Positions 1 to 11,639 of a stretch of 64,000 bases of DNA are shown in pieces (within the stretch, counting starts at the first letter, position 1; each line of letters begins with the position of its first letter). The stretch lies in contig JANPWX010000209.1 of NCBI GenBank assembly GCA_024734555.1, forward strand, positions 62,001 through 126,000, in the 5' to 3' direction. Source of the DNA: Trochalopteron elliotii (taxonomy: Eukaryota; Chordata; Aves; Passeriformes; Leiothrichidae). A program made the translations under genes and the position numbers. A model generated the notes under the pieces. It searched no databases. It was not told the DNA's origin and saw only the letters and a list, made by a program, of their open reading frames with translations.

Positions 1-1334
1 CTTCAGGATTGTTATGTTCATTTGTTTCTTTCCAAGGAAAGGGAAAACATCCAGAGCCTTTTCAAATGCTACTGCTTTAGCATCAGGAGTGGGAGTAACT
101 TGAAAGGTGAAACAAAAATCCCTCTCTGTATCTGCAATTTTTTGCTACATTATGTGCATTCTGGGCTTCCATTCAAAATAAACAAAATTTTAAAGGCCAA
201 AATCTAAATCATATGCTTCAGAAATAAGCCTGCATTTTTCTCTCTTATTCAGAAATAGCATCATCATGATGAAAAATAGATGAACTCCTGTTGCCTGTTA
301 ACCAACCAGCTCTGTGGAGAGCTGTCTCCAGCCAAATGACTCCCCTGGCTCAAGATCAGGCCTTCATTCCTGGATTCAGAGAGATGTCCTGTGCAGCCAT
401 TTAGAAGCTGATACAAATCACACCTGCACCTGAGAGACAAAGTGGGGTACAGGGCACTGCCTATCCCACATGTGAGCAGTGCCACTGCTATGCCTGGTGA
501 GATGTGGCATGAAGCCACACAGGGTCAACACACGAGCAGATTAACAAATACACTTGTGAGGAACAAAACCACACCTGGCCACCCTGTATGCTTGAAACTG
601 CACCCATTTTTTCCACCTCTGTTTGCTCCAGGCCCTGTTACCCCATTTGGATCAAAACCTGCAGGACAGCTTTCATCATTTTGAAATCAGCTGGGCAGGT
701 TTCCAACTTGAGGGTGTTTTAGACCAGGTTCCCAAGATGCAGTATCTCATAAAACTGTCATTTCTGTTTCCCTCCCTGCCTTGGGACAGGGAGGAGCACT
801 CAGAAAAATCTCAGCTGCACTTTGTGCCTGAGGATTTTGTCCCTCCAGGGAAGCAGTGCCAAAGATATCCTCAGAGGAAGAGCATTGCTTTCCACAAAGG
901 CGTATACCAGAATCTTAAGCAAAGCAGATGGCAACACAGCAGGATGAGAGTCAGGCAGGGAATTTCCAAGATCTTTGTTTCCTGGGCCCTGCTGTAGGGA
1001 GGAGATGTAGTCTGTCTCAAGGTAGGACTGGACAATCTGTGAGGGATCTCTGGTTCCTCTTCTGTGATTTACTGTGCTGCAGCTATCATGGCACTAGCCC
1101 TAAGAGAGGGCTGAAAGGGGCTTGTCAGTCTCCCCACCAACCTCCACCACAGCAAAGCGCCAGTGCGGGAGGCACAGGGCACCAAGGACACTGTGTTCAA
1201 CCAACCCACCCTCACACCAACCTCCCCTGAGACAGCACAACCAAGGCATTGACCTTCTCCTTGCTACACCTCCACAGGATTTCTTCTTCCCCTACAGCCT
1301 GGGTTTCCCATACATAGGTATCAGCGTGCAGGTG
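1..1334. other. non-coding sequence, no gene seen
   Basis: Open frames here are short, overlap on both strands and show no domain, signal peptide or splice-consistent exon that I recognise. The stretch looks like ordinary unique intergenic DNA to the left of HEBP1. Human GPRC5D and GPRC5A lie on this side of HEBP1, but no exon of either is visible. Confidence 0.6.
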
Positions 1335-1869
1335 TGTCATGGTTTAACCCCAGCCAGCAATGAAGCATCACACAGCTGCTCGCTGATTCACCCACCCTGG
1401 TGGGATGGGGAACAGAAGCAGAAAAATAAAAGTGAGAAAACTTGTGGGTTGAAATAGAGACAGTTTAATAGATAAAGCAAATGCCTGTATGCAAACAAAG
1501 CAAACCAAGGAATTAGCTCACCACTTGCCATGGGCAGGTAGGAGTTTCAGCCATCCCCAGGACACCAGTACCCCATCACATGGAACAGTTCCTCGGCAAG
1601 AAAAATAACACCACTCTGAATATTCCCCTTCCCTTCTTCTCCCCACTTTATATGATGTGTGGCACCGTATGGAATGGAATATCAGCTGGGGTGAGCTGTC
1701 CCAGGTCTCTCCCCTCCCAGTTTCTCGTGCACCCCTGGCCTACTTGCAATAAGAAGCAGAAAAGGCCTTGGCTCTGTGTAAGCACTGCTCAGCAATAGCA
1801 AAAACATCTCTGTATTATCAACCAGCTACTATGAAGAAAATTAACTCTATCCCAGCCAAAGCACACACA
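1335..1869 (-). mobile_element. solo LTR of an avian endogenous retrovirus, reverse oriented
   Basis: The plus strand begins TGTCATGGTTTAACCCC and ends in CACACA, so the element has TG...CA ends. Read on the minus strand it has LTR order: a TATAAA box at 1652-1647, an ATTAAA polyadenylation signal at 1469-1464, then about 130 bases to the terminus. The text matches, from memory, a very common bird LTR whose 3' end reads GTTAAACCATGACA. Flanks AGGTG (1330-1334) and AAGTG (1870-1874) may be a 5-bp target duplication with one mismatch, so the right boundary is approximate. No internal retroviral genes are next to it. Confidence 0.8.
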
Positions 1870-1874
1870 AAGTG

Positions 1875-4800
1875 GAAGCAGGGTACTCAAAAATGAGAGG
1901 CACGGTAATTACCCCAAAGAAACACCACTGCAGTAACCATCCCCTTCAAAGTACCCAGACTAAATAATACAACAGTTCATGAAAGATACTTCAATAACCC
2001 AGCACATGTTGATTTGGAAAGATGTTCCTTCACAAAGCTGGGTCATAAAGATTGTGAAGGTCTACAATCAGTGATTAAACAGCCTAGAAAGATCTGTTAG
2101 CAAGGGAGCGCCCAAAATTGTCATGCTGTACACTATCTTTTATTTCAATGCTTTGCTTTAAGTAAAAGGCTTCATTTATTTCATTTGTCTGGGTACAATG
2201 CATTTCAAATTTCTGATCTCCTCTTACTCACAGCAACATTCAATTCTGTTGATCTTTTACTTCACAAGTTGTGTGGGAAGGTGTCTGAATCTTTTGTCTA
2301 ATCAGAGAATTCACTTCAATTGGTTTTTTGGACTCCAATTAGGAAAGGCCTTAAATTAAACACTAAGGATATAAGAAAAAATGAATAAGATTGGAAAACA
2401 CTGGAAAAATACTTGAGAATAGTTGCCATGGCAATCTTTCCCTGCTTTCATGTGCTGAAGAAGACACATCCCAAACATGAATGTCTCTTGGAACCCACCT
2501 AGCTTCCAAGTCCAGCCACAGGTAGGGTGGGCGGTGCAGTTGCCCACGTGGCACAGGCTGGGCTCTGCTGTCCCACCACAAGGAGCCCCAGAGTCAGGTC
2601 ACACTGCCAGGGTCACACTGCACACCCGAGTCACAGTGCAGATCAGGGTGTTGCAGCACATGGTATATTGCAGGATGTGGTTTCTGAGATCTTTCACTTC
2701 CACTGGTACTTTTAAAAATCTGCACCTTAGATTCAGGCTCCTCAACCCAGTCTTCTCACAGGGACTGCACAGAAGATACATCTGAGACTTCCTTGGGACC
2801 TTGGGCTGCTGATCAGTCAGACTTCACACTCAGTCTAAGAACAGTGCAGCTTCTTTCACCCCAGTCACTCAAATTTCTCTTCATGAGGGTGGGCAGCAGT
2901 GAGGGGTATGGGAGTGGCGTGCACCCAACGCCCACCTAGGTATAGGGTTTGGATGTAGAATTAAGCAGACAGAGTCTCAGAAATCAAGCAGCACTTGTGC
3001 TGACCCATCTTCTACAGCAGCTCCCGCAGAGGACTAGAAAAAAAGCATCTACCATAGATGAAACCTATCTTGTGCAACGGATTCTGCTGAGAGCAAAGCA
3101 GAGATTATGAATGAGCTGACAAAACCTGCCTGCTGTTGGCATAGGCACCAAGCAGAGACAGAGTAGCTATGCTGGAAGTGTTTCATCCATTACTGTCAGA
3201 GAAGTCACTTTTACCACCGATCCTGCTCTAATAAATCATGTTGCCAAGCAGTTTTATAGAGGCGTTATACATCCAAAGCTACTTATGGTCCTGTTAAAAG
3301 AGATGCGTTTCTTTTTAGCTCAGCGTGGCTGAAATACTGTCACAGAAGAAAGAGAGCTGCTGCTCAGAGCACTATTCTAAAAGAAGTATTATTGTAATTA
3401 CAATAGGGAGGGACAACGTGAGCTAGGAGACACAATCTTCCTCCTCTGACCCATCGTCTTGTGGCAGCATTACAAAACTGAAAATTTGTGACCATAAGCA
3501 CAATAGCTGCTCACACACTCTTTGCCAGGGGATTGATGAAAATGGGGAAATAATGATGTTGCTTCCTCATTCACCATAGATCACCCATCCCCTCAAAGTG
3601 ACTGGAGAATTTTAAGTCTAGCATGATGTATATGGACAACTTAACCAATTAGCTCTTTTATAAAGGCTGTCATCTTCTTAATGCAGTGTTAGATATATTA
3701 AGGCATGTGTCTACAAAGTAAAGTATTTCTTTCTGAAGCTAACAAAGCTCTCATTCTAGCAGTCTTAAAACTTCAGTCTGCAAATGTTCACCCTGTGGCT
3801 GCATTCACTCTAGCGAGTTATTCAGTGACTACAGAAGCCAAACAGTAGATCAAAGTAGCTGGTCTACACACATACTACATAAACATACATTTATACCCAT
3901 ATGCATCTACATAAATATATAAAAATACATAAGGCTTGCCACGGTTAATATCAGCAGGAAAATTCCTTACTAACAAGTGGAGTAGCTTAGGAAGGTTGCA
4001 AGTCCAGCACAGCTAAATCTACAAAATTCCCTTAAAATTATGCTTTTAAATTTGTCTCTGTTTAAACGTAGCCCTTCCTGTGGCCAGTCCTATCACCATC
4101 ATACCACTGCTTTGCATAGCACTGAGGGGGCCCTGCCCAGCTGCTAATAAGCAGCAAGGGCACTCCTGTCTCTGGAAGGCAGTGATAATTCCCAAGGCCA
4201 CTCCCCTGCTCTGCCTGTCCAGCCCAGCAGGCAGCACAGGCAGCTGTGGAGCTGTTCCACTTCACTGAAAGTGAGACGATGGGAAAGGGGCCACAGGCAG
4301 CAGTGCAGTGTCTGATGCACAAACCCACATCCTAACAACCCAGCAAGGCGACCTCCAGCAGCACTGGGGGGCCTCAGCATGGAGAAACATCCACCTTTTA
4401 GTTTCCCCAGCATGGTCTTCTTAAATCAACACACAATAGGCAATATCATGGTGCCCTGTCAAACAACTGAAAAGCACCAAAATCTCTCACTTTCAACATT
4501 CACTGGAGACAGAAAAGGACACTGCACAGGCACAGAAGCAAGGAGTCCTCTAGGCAATCTGCTACACTCTAATCTCTCAGAGAACAAATAATGCAGAGGA
4601 TGGAGAATTTTTTTTTGTTTTAACATCAGTTCAGGAGTCAACTGCATGTAACCGTGTTTGTGGAAATGCTGGCCTTGGGTCAAAATCCAGAACGCACCTC
4701 TGACTTCTGACTTTGTGCACCCCAGCACAAAGAGGTGGCTGGAAATCCTCCAATGTCAACAGCGACTCTGGCTGTCCAAATAAACATTCATTTGCAGTGA

Positions 4801-7702
4801 CAGAGGTGTATCAAAAAGCTGACTGACACAGCTGCCTAAGGAGCAGAGAGACACCCTGATGGAAACCCTCAGACAAAGAGTATTTCTATCCTTCCATAAC
4901 CAAGGAAGGACAAAAGGATGCCATGGATAGTAACTTTAGCTTATTTCTAGAAAGCAACCTGACAAATGCACGAGATAAAATCTACCTGGCCCCATCAAGC
5001 ACAGTAACAAAAATCCTTGGGCCACATTGTACTAGAAACAGGGAAATACTTAAAGGAAGTCTGAGCCCACAGTTGTACTGTTCATATAATCTTGCCTCGG
5101 GTGTCCACTACTGTCCATCACAGGGACAGGGCACTAAGCTAGATGGACCTCAATGGGACAAAATGTCTAACATTTATGGATCATAGATCATATTGAAAAA
5201 CAGTCACGAGTATTTCCCTGAACATTGATGTGTTCATTGCCTGTGAACTCCAGCCACAGGAACACATAATTTTCCTCAGGTGAGCAGGCCCCTTGTTTCT
5301 ATATTAACACAAATACATTGCTCAAAGCCTCTCAATGGCTGTAACAAATGAAGGAGATTATTTCATCAGCTCCTGTCTCTCATAGTCAGATAATTCAGGG
5401 CCACACCAGGATACCCAAAATAGTGATATATTGGAAAAAGCATTATGACTATTTATAAATGCTGTGACATAATTAGTACCCCAAACAGAAAGATAAACTG
5501 GCAACCTATGGTCTAGGAAACCAACTACTCCCACTGAGCTCACAAGGTCAGTGATCAGCACAGAAGTTGTAAATCACAACATTATTTTTTATTTATTTCA
5601 AAACTGTAGATAATGCAAACAAAACACAGGCATCTTTGTGTGTACAGAAAAGACAATTCAGTTTGCATAAGGCTTTGACATTATTTAAAAATGTTTATGA
5701 AATTCTATCCTGCCTGCCTGATGCAAAAGCCCTGCAGTAGCAGGGCTGCACAGCCAGAGCCTACAGATGTTTACTCTCACTGTTGGGTCTGAAGCTCTTA
5801 CTCTGTTCAGAGAGTATGCATTTTATAAAAGAACCCCACTATGCTGCTGAGCTGTGTAGTTCTGTTTATACCAGCTTTATTATTGGCATTCCTAACATCT
5901 GAGTTTTCCAAGATAAATTTTGAGAAATTTCAAGGTTTTGATCATTGAAGGACATTCACCACAGGTTGCCAGACTGTATCCACACAGGCTCCAAAACAAA
6001 CCTGGGAAGGCATAAACTGGACAACACTGTGCTCCTCCATTTAACCCACACAGGTTAAAATAATCTGGGACATGAATGGTCCCTTTGGATTCACGTGCAA
6101 GTTTAAAAGGGCATTTGCTACTTCAAAAATTCCTTCAAAAGCCTAATTCTTTGTCTTGATTTCTCTTTTTATTCTTCCTCCCCTGCACTGCAATCATTAA
6201 TCACAGCCAATAGCTTTTCCCTGTCACTGTTGTTTGTTTTTTGTTTAAATTATATCTGCTCTTTTTACCCATCCTGAACTAGCTGCTCTTGCACACAGGT
6301 GATTGAAATTCTCATGAAGTTCACAGCAAAGCTGTTACATGGCTCAGCAAGAGAGAAAAGGAAAGCACATCAAAACATCAGGTTTTCTCCTTTTACTGCT
6401 GAGGTTTGTTCTCAGAAAGCAGACACACATGCAACAGCTTGACCAGCCAGAAGCCAAGATGCTATCTGACAAATGTCTCTTTCAGCTCCAGGGGAAAATG
6501 GCTTTTGGAAAGCACCTGAACTGTGGTGCACTTAATCACCAGAGGACCAAACCTCTTTTAGTGCAGGTAATGAATTATACACACCCAGTAGCAGGGTGTC
6601 TGAGTGTTCCCACTGTGGGCAATTCTGCTGTCCCCCTGGCAGAGCCAACAGCTAAAATGTTGGTTTGATACCTGACATTTCAACATTGCCACTCTTCCTG
6701 AAACATGACCCACACTTGCTATTGTATTTGAAATTTCCAAAAGGCTACTCATTATTTGACCTAAGTCCATGTTTTCCAGAATGGCCATGTTTTTCCTTTT
6801 CCTCCTCTAAAGAAAACAGCTGGTCTGAGTAGCACTTCAAAAATTGACACCTTTTAAGAAAAGTTTTTTAGATTGGCATCCATGGTAGTTTCACCATATG
6901 TTCACCATTCTTCAAATGCACCTTCAGATCACAAGTAATAAGCATTTGCTTTCTTCCCAGCCTTTCATTTCTCTAATTCAATTAGACAACCACACACATT
7001 TCTGCTTTGGCCCTTGCACAGGCTAGTTTTAAAGAAATGTTACACGAAAGTAATAGGAAGGTGAGGAAACAATCTTGAGGTCTCTAGGACACATTGTCCA
7101 GCTGCCAGCTGAGACGAAGACACAGCACACACCAAAACATCTCTCCTCAAACAGAAGAAAGCTGCAAACAGAATCTGGATCTTTCTCTGAATGATATTTC
7201 TCAGACAGGTGACAGATGCACTGACCTTCTGCACACTCTGAATTAATGTAAAGGATGTTTATTTTCACTATGCTGTGCTGGCAGCAATGCCTGTGTCCCT
7301 TTAGATTGCTTGTGGAATGGCAAAGATAAAAGCAGCATTCTACAGCTGCAGGAAACTGAAGGAGATAAAAAAGTCTGTATGCGCTTTTGTCATGCTCCCC
7401 TGCCCGTCCCAGGTGAGACTAATAGTCTGCCTACACTTGAATGTGACTTTTGTCAGGCACCAGTCAATTAAGTACTTTTGGCTTTCTCAGCACTGAACTC
7501 TGGAAGCACAAAGGAGATAAAAACAAGCCATGGAGAGATCAAGAGAGTCTCTGTGGCTGAGAACCTGGTCTGGAATGAAGAAGCAGGACCATCACGAGGG
7601 TTAACAAGTGTTCTTCTAAAATGGCTTTTATGGTCCATAAAAGACTAAGACACAGGCATGGAAAAAGGCAGTGATAGTTTTTTGCCTCTGCTAAACTATT
7701 AG
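1875..7702. other. non-coding sequence downstream of HEBP1
   Basis: Nearly 6 kb of AT-rich sequence without a recognisable gene. The longest frames are under about 110 codons and none has splice-consistent neighbours. Short low-complexity TA/CA-rich sequence occurs near 3870-3930. I see no tRNA, structured RNA or clear repeat family in the rest. Confidence 0.55.
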
Positions 7703-7708
7703 TTTATT
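7703..7708 (-). terminator. HEBP1: polyadenylation signal of HEBP1
   Basis: TTTATT on the plus strand is AATAAA on the minus strand, about 70 bases past the HEBP1 stop codon (7779-7777). It is the nearest canonical signal, giving a short 3' UTR. Assignment is by position and motif only. Confidence 0.65.
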
Positions 7709-7776
7709 TTAAAGAGGACAGGGACATAGTGTGGGGAGGTTATCAGTGCAGGGCAGCACCACAGGGAGCCACATGT

Positions 7777-10700
7777 TCACTCCTTCACTAACCAGACCTC
7801 ATTGCGGCGTCCGTAAGGCTTCATAGGGGGGTCGTAACCATTGCACAAGTAGAAATCCTTGCGGTATGCAGCATCACTCCCCAGAGCAGCCTTCAGCTTG
7901 GCAGCATAGTTCACGTAATCTGCCTCTTTGGCATAGCCACCAAACTGCCTGCAAAGAAACCACAGAGGTGTTGAGCAGTCCTGGCAAAGCACAGAAGGAA
8001 GAGAGAGAGCCACATATATAGCCACAGTATATTTGGACACACATTTTCATCCAGGCCCTGCAACATGCACTCATACATGCACTGTTCATTGTGAAGCAGC
8101 ACACTTCATCAGACGAAGTCTCATGGATGACACAGCCAAGGTGCAGTCATCCATTGGGAGGTCCCAAAACAATCCCTCCAAACAGCCCCATGTATGTCAG
8201 CCAGTAGAATGGCCCTGACCTCTGAATCAGCATCATATCAGAGAAACAACTTTCTAAAACACAAGGTTATCCCCAAGTCAGCTTAACAGTCCTCACCAAC
8301 GCTGTCAAACAACCATGTTTACTGTGGTGTGAACAACCATTTGCTGGAAAGATCATGAAGGAAAGCCAAACTCTAGCTAGCCCAAGAAAAAGGGGAGGTA
8401 GGAACAGACAATTAGCAATTACAGAACACGATGCTATTTAAAAGGGGTGGACTGAAATGGGTCTGGTTTATGTCAACCTCCCACCAACAGGAACTGTTTC
8501 CACATCAGCCTGCACTTCACCACCCTCCCTCAAGGCCAACGTTTGAGACAAAACAGGCTGATATTGCAGAAGTGGCCCACACCCAGAGCAAAGGCCAAGC
8601 AGCAGCTAGAGGCAAGAAAGAAGTCAGTCAGTGAGCCAAAAGAGTTCAAGAAAGTATGCAGGGGAACCTCCAAAGGGTAAAGACAGGGTGAAGAGCTTAT
8701 TACTATTGTGATGCTAATTTGAGTCCAGGCTGTCAGTCAACAGCCCAAGACATTCAAAGGTGACTTGAAGCAATGCAGTGGCTGCTTGTTTCCATGGTGG
8801 AGTCTGGTATGAGTCCATCTGAATGAGGCTTCAGTGGACACCTTGATGTGAACCACACCAAAGAACATTCTTAATTACTATGAACAATCTGGAACCCAGA
8901 AAGTGGGAAAAGCAATAGATTCATACAATAGAAATGGCACAGTATCTTTCTCCATGCTTGTTTACCCAGTGGAAAAAAATGCATATTCCAAATCAGTGCA
9001 GCATGACCAGGGCTAAGAAGTGACAAAAAACACCTGTCTTCAGTCTAGACATACTCTTCCATCTCCCTCTGCCACATGCACCCCTTGTACAGCAAGTCAC
9101 CCAGTAAAACAAATACTGTTTTTCAGAGCACCCTAAAGACCTCACCACTTCAGACTGGAGATCCCAGGATGCATTCCTTACGTGGAATAAATGGTCATCC
9201 CCTGTCTTTCTTCAATCTTAATGCTTTCATCAGTAGGACAAGGAGGGTTGTCTTGAAACTGGCTTGGGATCCTCAGGGAGACTTTCACCTTCTGCTGAAA
9301 GGAGCCATCTTCAGCAGGAAAAGCAGTGATGGAGACAGGAGCAGTCATGCCCATTCCAGCACCTGAAAAAGACACACAGACATTACTAAAGAAGTCTAGG
9401 CTCTCAGGAACTCACAAACTTAACAGGGAATTCACAAAAGCTAATTTTAGTTTTGGAGAACTCCTCACACGAACAAACTCCTTGTCAGGAGTGGGTTCCT
9501 CTAGGGAAGCAGAAGAACCATCATCAGGCTTCTCCTTGGGCCAAGCTCTCTTTCCACACCAGGAGCCTGGAAAGTAAGTGTCCCTCTGGGATGCTTTTTA
9601 TTAATCGAGCTGCTTTTGTGGTTCTATGAGACATTCTGCTCTTCTGACAAATCAGCTGTAAGACAGCAGGGTCTGTAGCTCCAGGGCAGGTCAGCAGCGC
9701 ATATAAATCAACATAAGCATTTCAATTAATATTGTCTGCACTTAGTCATGAGCCCACAGCCAATACTGGGTGACAGGAGTTTTCTCTTAAAACCTCCCAA
9801 ATGCTTCCAAACATACCACAAGTTCTGGTGCCCCAAAGCTCAGTGCTGTTATGGCTTTCAGCAGGACTGGCCACACTGTCCACACTCCAGGAACAGCATG
9901 ATTTTTCCTACCCATTACCACCAAGAAGTACCTCATGGCACTGAAGACCAGTTTTCTTCACTCCTCTCAGTAGGGAACCTCTAAACCTCATGATAAGGCA
10001 GCCATAAAAACAGTTGAGATCAAGGCATCTTTCTCATTTATTTTCCTTTGATTCCTGTCATACCTGTGTTTGTGTCACACGTTATAGAAGGCACCCTTTC
10101 TACTACAACAACAGTGATCATCTACTTTCCAAAACTGTTGCTGCAAATACCATTTCCCACTGCATCCTACTCCTATAGAGACTACACTAGTCCTACTAGA
10201 TGCTTGAGAAAGGTGCTCAAGAACATGTATATGCCTCAGAGCTACTCTGTAGTCTTCTCCTGCTGTGGATGGTTAAAATGTCCACACTTTAGTGAAATGA
10301 GAATTAGAAGCAATCATCTGGAAGCAGTGCCACAAAACATTACGACATACCATTAAAAAAGAAGCTCATTGCTCATTACCCTGTCATGAATAAAAATAGC
10401 CAGATAAAATATCAAGGTCATAACTGTTATTCCACCGCCCACAAAGGCACATCACAGAACTGAACTGTCCCAGATACCCTGGATTTCATCAGCTACTGCT
10501 CACCCAGGGAGCTGTGATAGATACATGTCTGACTGTCCTCTATAATAGCAGCAGCAAGGTAACTCATTCCCGTTTAAACAAATAATTTTTGAGATTTCAC
10601 TCTGAAACAGACATGGCTTATAAGCGGACTCACAGCATGAGTTGGCTGGGCACGACTTAACCTGTTGCAAGTTTATTTTTCCCAGTGAGGGCCATCCCCA

Positions 10701-11176
10701 TCAAAAACTCCCAGTTTGCCACAAGCCAGGCGGGCCTGCAGTGCCATTGCCTCCATCCATCCTGCCTTCACCAAGCCTCAACCACAAACATCCGCCAAGC
10801 CCTGCGGGGCAGGCAGCATCTCTCACCCTTGTCGTTGCTTCCTCCGACGTACTTGAGGAGCTTGACTGCCCCTTCCTTCGAGGCTTCGTCGAACGGCTTC
10901 CCCACCAGCTCCACCGTCGCGAACCTCCCGCCCTCGCACGCCCTCTCCTCGTAACTGACCTGATCCTGGGGAAGGAGATGGGGATGCAAGCGCTGCCAGG
11001 AGGAACGCCCTGCCCGGGGGTGACACCCGCTTTCCCTCGCAGCGCCTTAGCGCAGAACCGCCCGGGGAACAGCGCCAGCCGCCCGCCCCGGCACAGACCT
11101 TCTCGCCCTTGCTCAGCAGGCGGTAGGGCCATGCCTCCACCGTGCTCAGCAGCGAGTTCTTCACCATGCCCAGCAT
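7777..11176 (-). CDS. HEBP1: heme-binding protein 1, four exons, complete
   Basis: Coding exons, 5' to 3' on the minus strand, are 11176-11099, 10965-10827, 9362-9182 and 7948-7777. All introns are GT-AG and the exon phases (0, 1, 2) fit. The joined frame is 189 residues, the same as human HEBP1 (from memory). The protein is one SOUL/HEBP domain. Recognisable pieces are [10 protein letters not shown] at the start, [11 protein letters not shown] in exon 2, GMGMTAPVS in exon 3 and the highly conserved end [14 protein letters not shown]. The family binds haem and other tetrapyrroles in the cytosol. In mammals the N-terminal 21 residues are released as F2L, a formyl-peptide-receptor ligand; the matching residues are present here, but activity in birds is not known to me. 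No odd residue or break was seen. Intron 1 is only 133 bases. HEBP2 is a less likely identity because the termini fit HEBP1. Confidence 0.97.
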
Positions 11177-11216
11177 GATGCCGCGGCTCAGCTCTGCCCC
11201 GCTCGACTCGGCTCGA
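10830..11216. promoter_or_regulatory. HEBP1: CpG-rich 5' end of HEBP1, running into the gap
   Basis: The sequence over exons 1-2 is rich in G+C and CpG (many CCG, CGC and GCG), unlike the AT-rich flanks. GC-rich sequence resumes right after the gap (CGGGAGCGGCCGCCCC near 11619). The HEBP1 transcription start and most of the promoter therefore probably lie inside the unsequenced 399 bases. No TATA box is visible in the part that is present. Confidence 0.7.
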
Positions 11217-11615
11217 NNNNNNNNNNNNNNNNNNNNNNNNNNNNNNNNNNNNNNNNNNNNNNNNNNNNNNNNNNNNNNNNNNNNNNNNNNNNNNNNNNNN
11301 NNNNNNNNNNNNNNNNNNNNNNNNNNNNNNNNNNNNNNNNNNNNNNNNNNNNNNNNNNNNNNNNNNNNNNNNNNNNNNNNNNNNNNNNNNNNNNNNNNNN
11401 NNNNNNNNNNNNNNNNNNNNNNNNNNNNNNNNNNNNNNNNNNNNNNNNNNNNNNNNNNNNNNNNNNNNNNNNNNNNNNNNNNNNNNNNNNNNNNNNNNNN
11501 NNNNNNNNNNNNNNNNNNNNNNNNNNNNNNNNNNNNNNNNNNNNNNNNNNNNNNNNNNNNNNNNNNNNNNNNNNNNNNNNNNNNNNNNNNNNNNNNNNNN
11601 NNNNNNNNNNNNNNN
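11217..11615. other. assembly gap of 399 N
   Basis: An unbroken run of N, 41 bases upstream of the HEBP1 ATG. GC-rich on both sides, so a promoter CpG island that failed to sequence is the likely reason. Confidence 0.99.
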
Positions 11616-11639
11616 GCCGGGAGCGGCCGCCCCGGAGGG

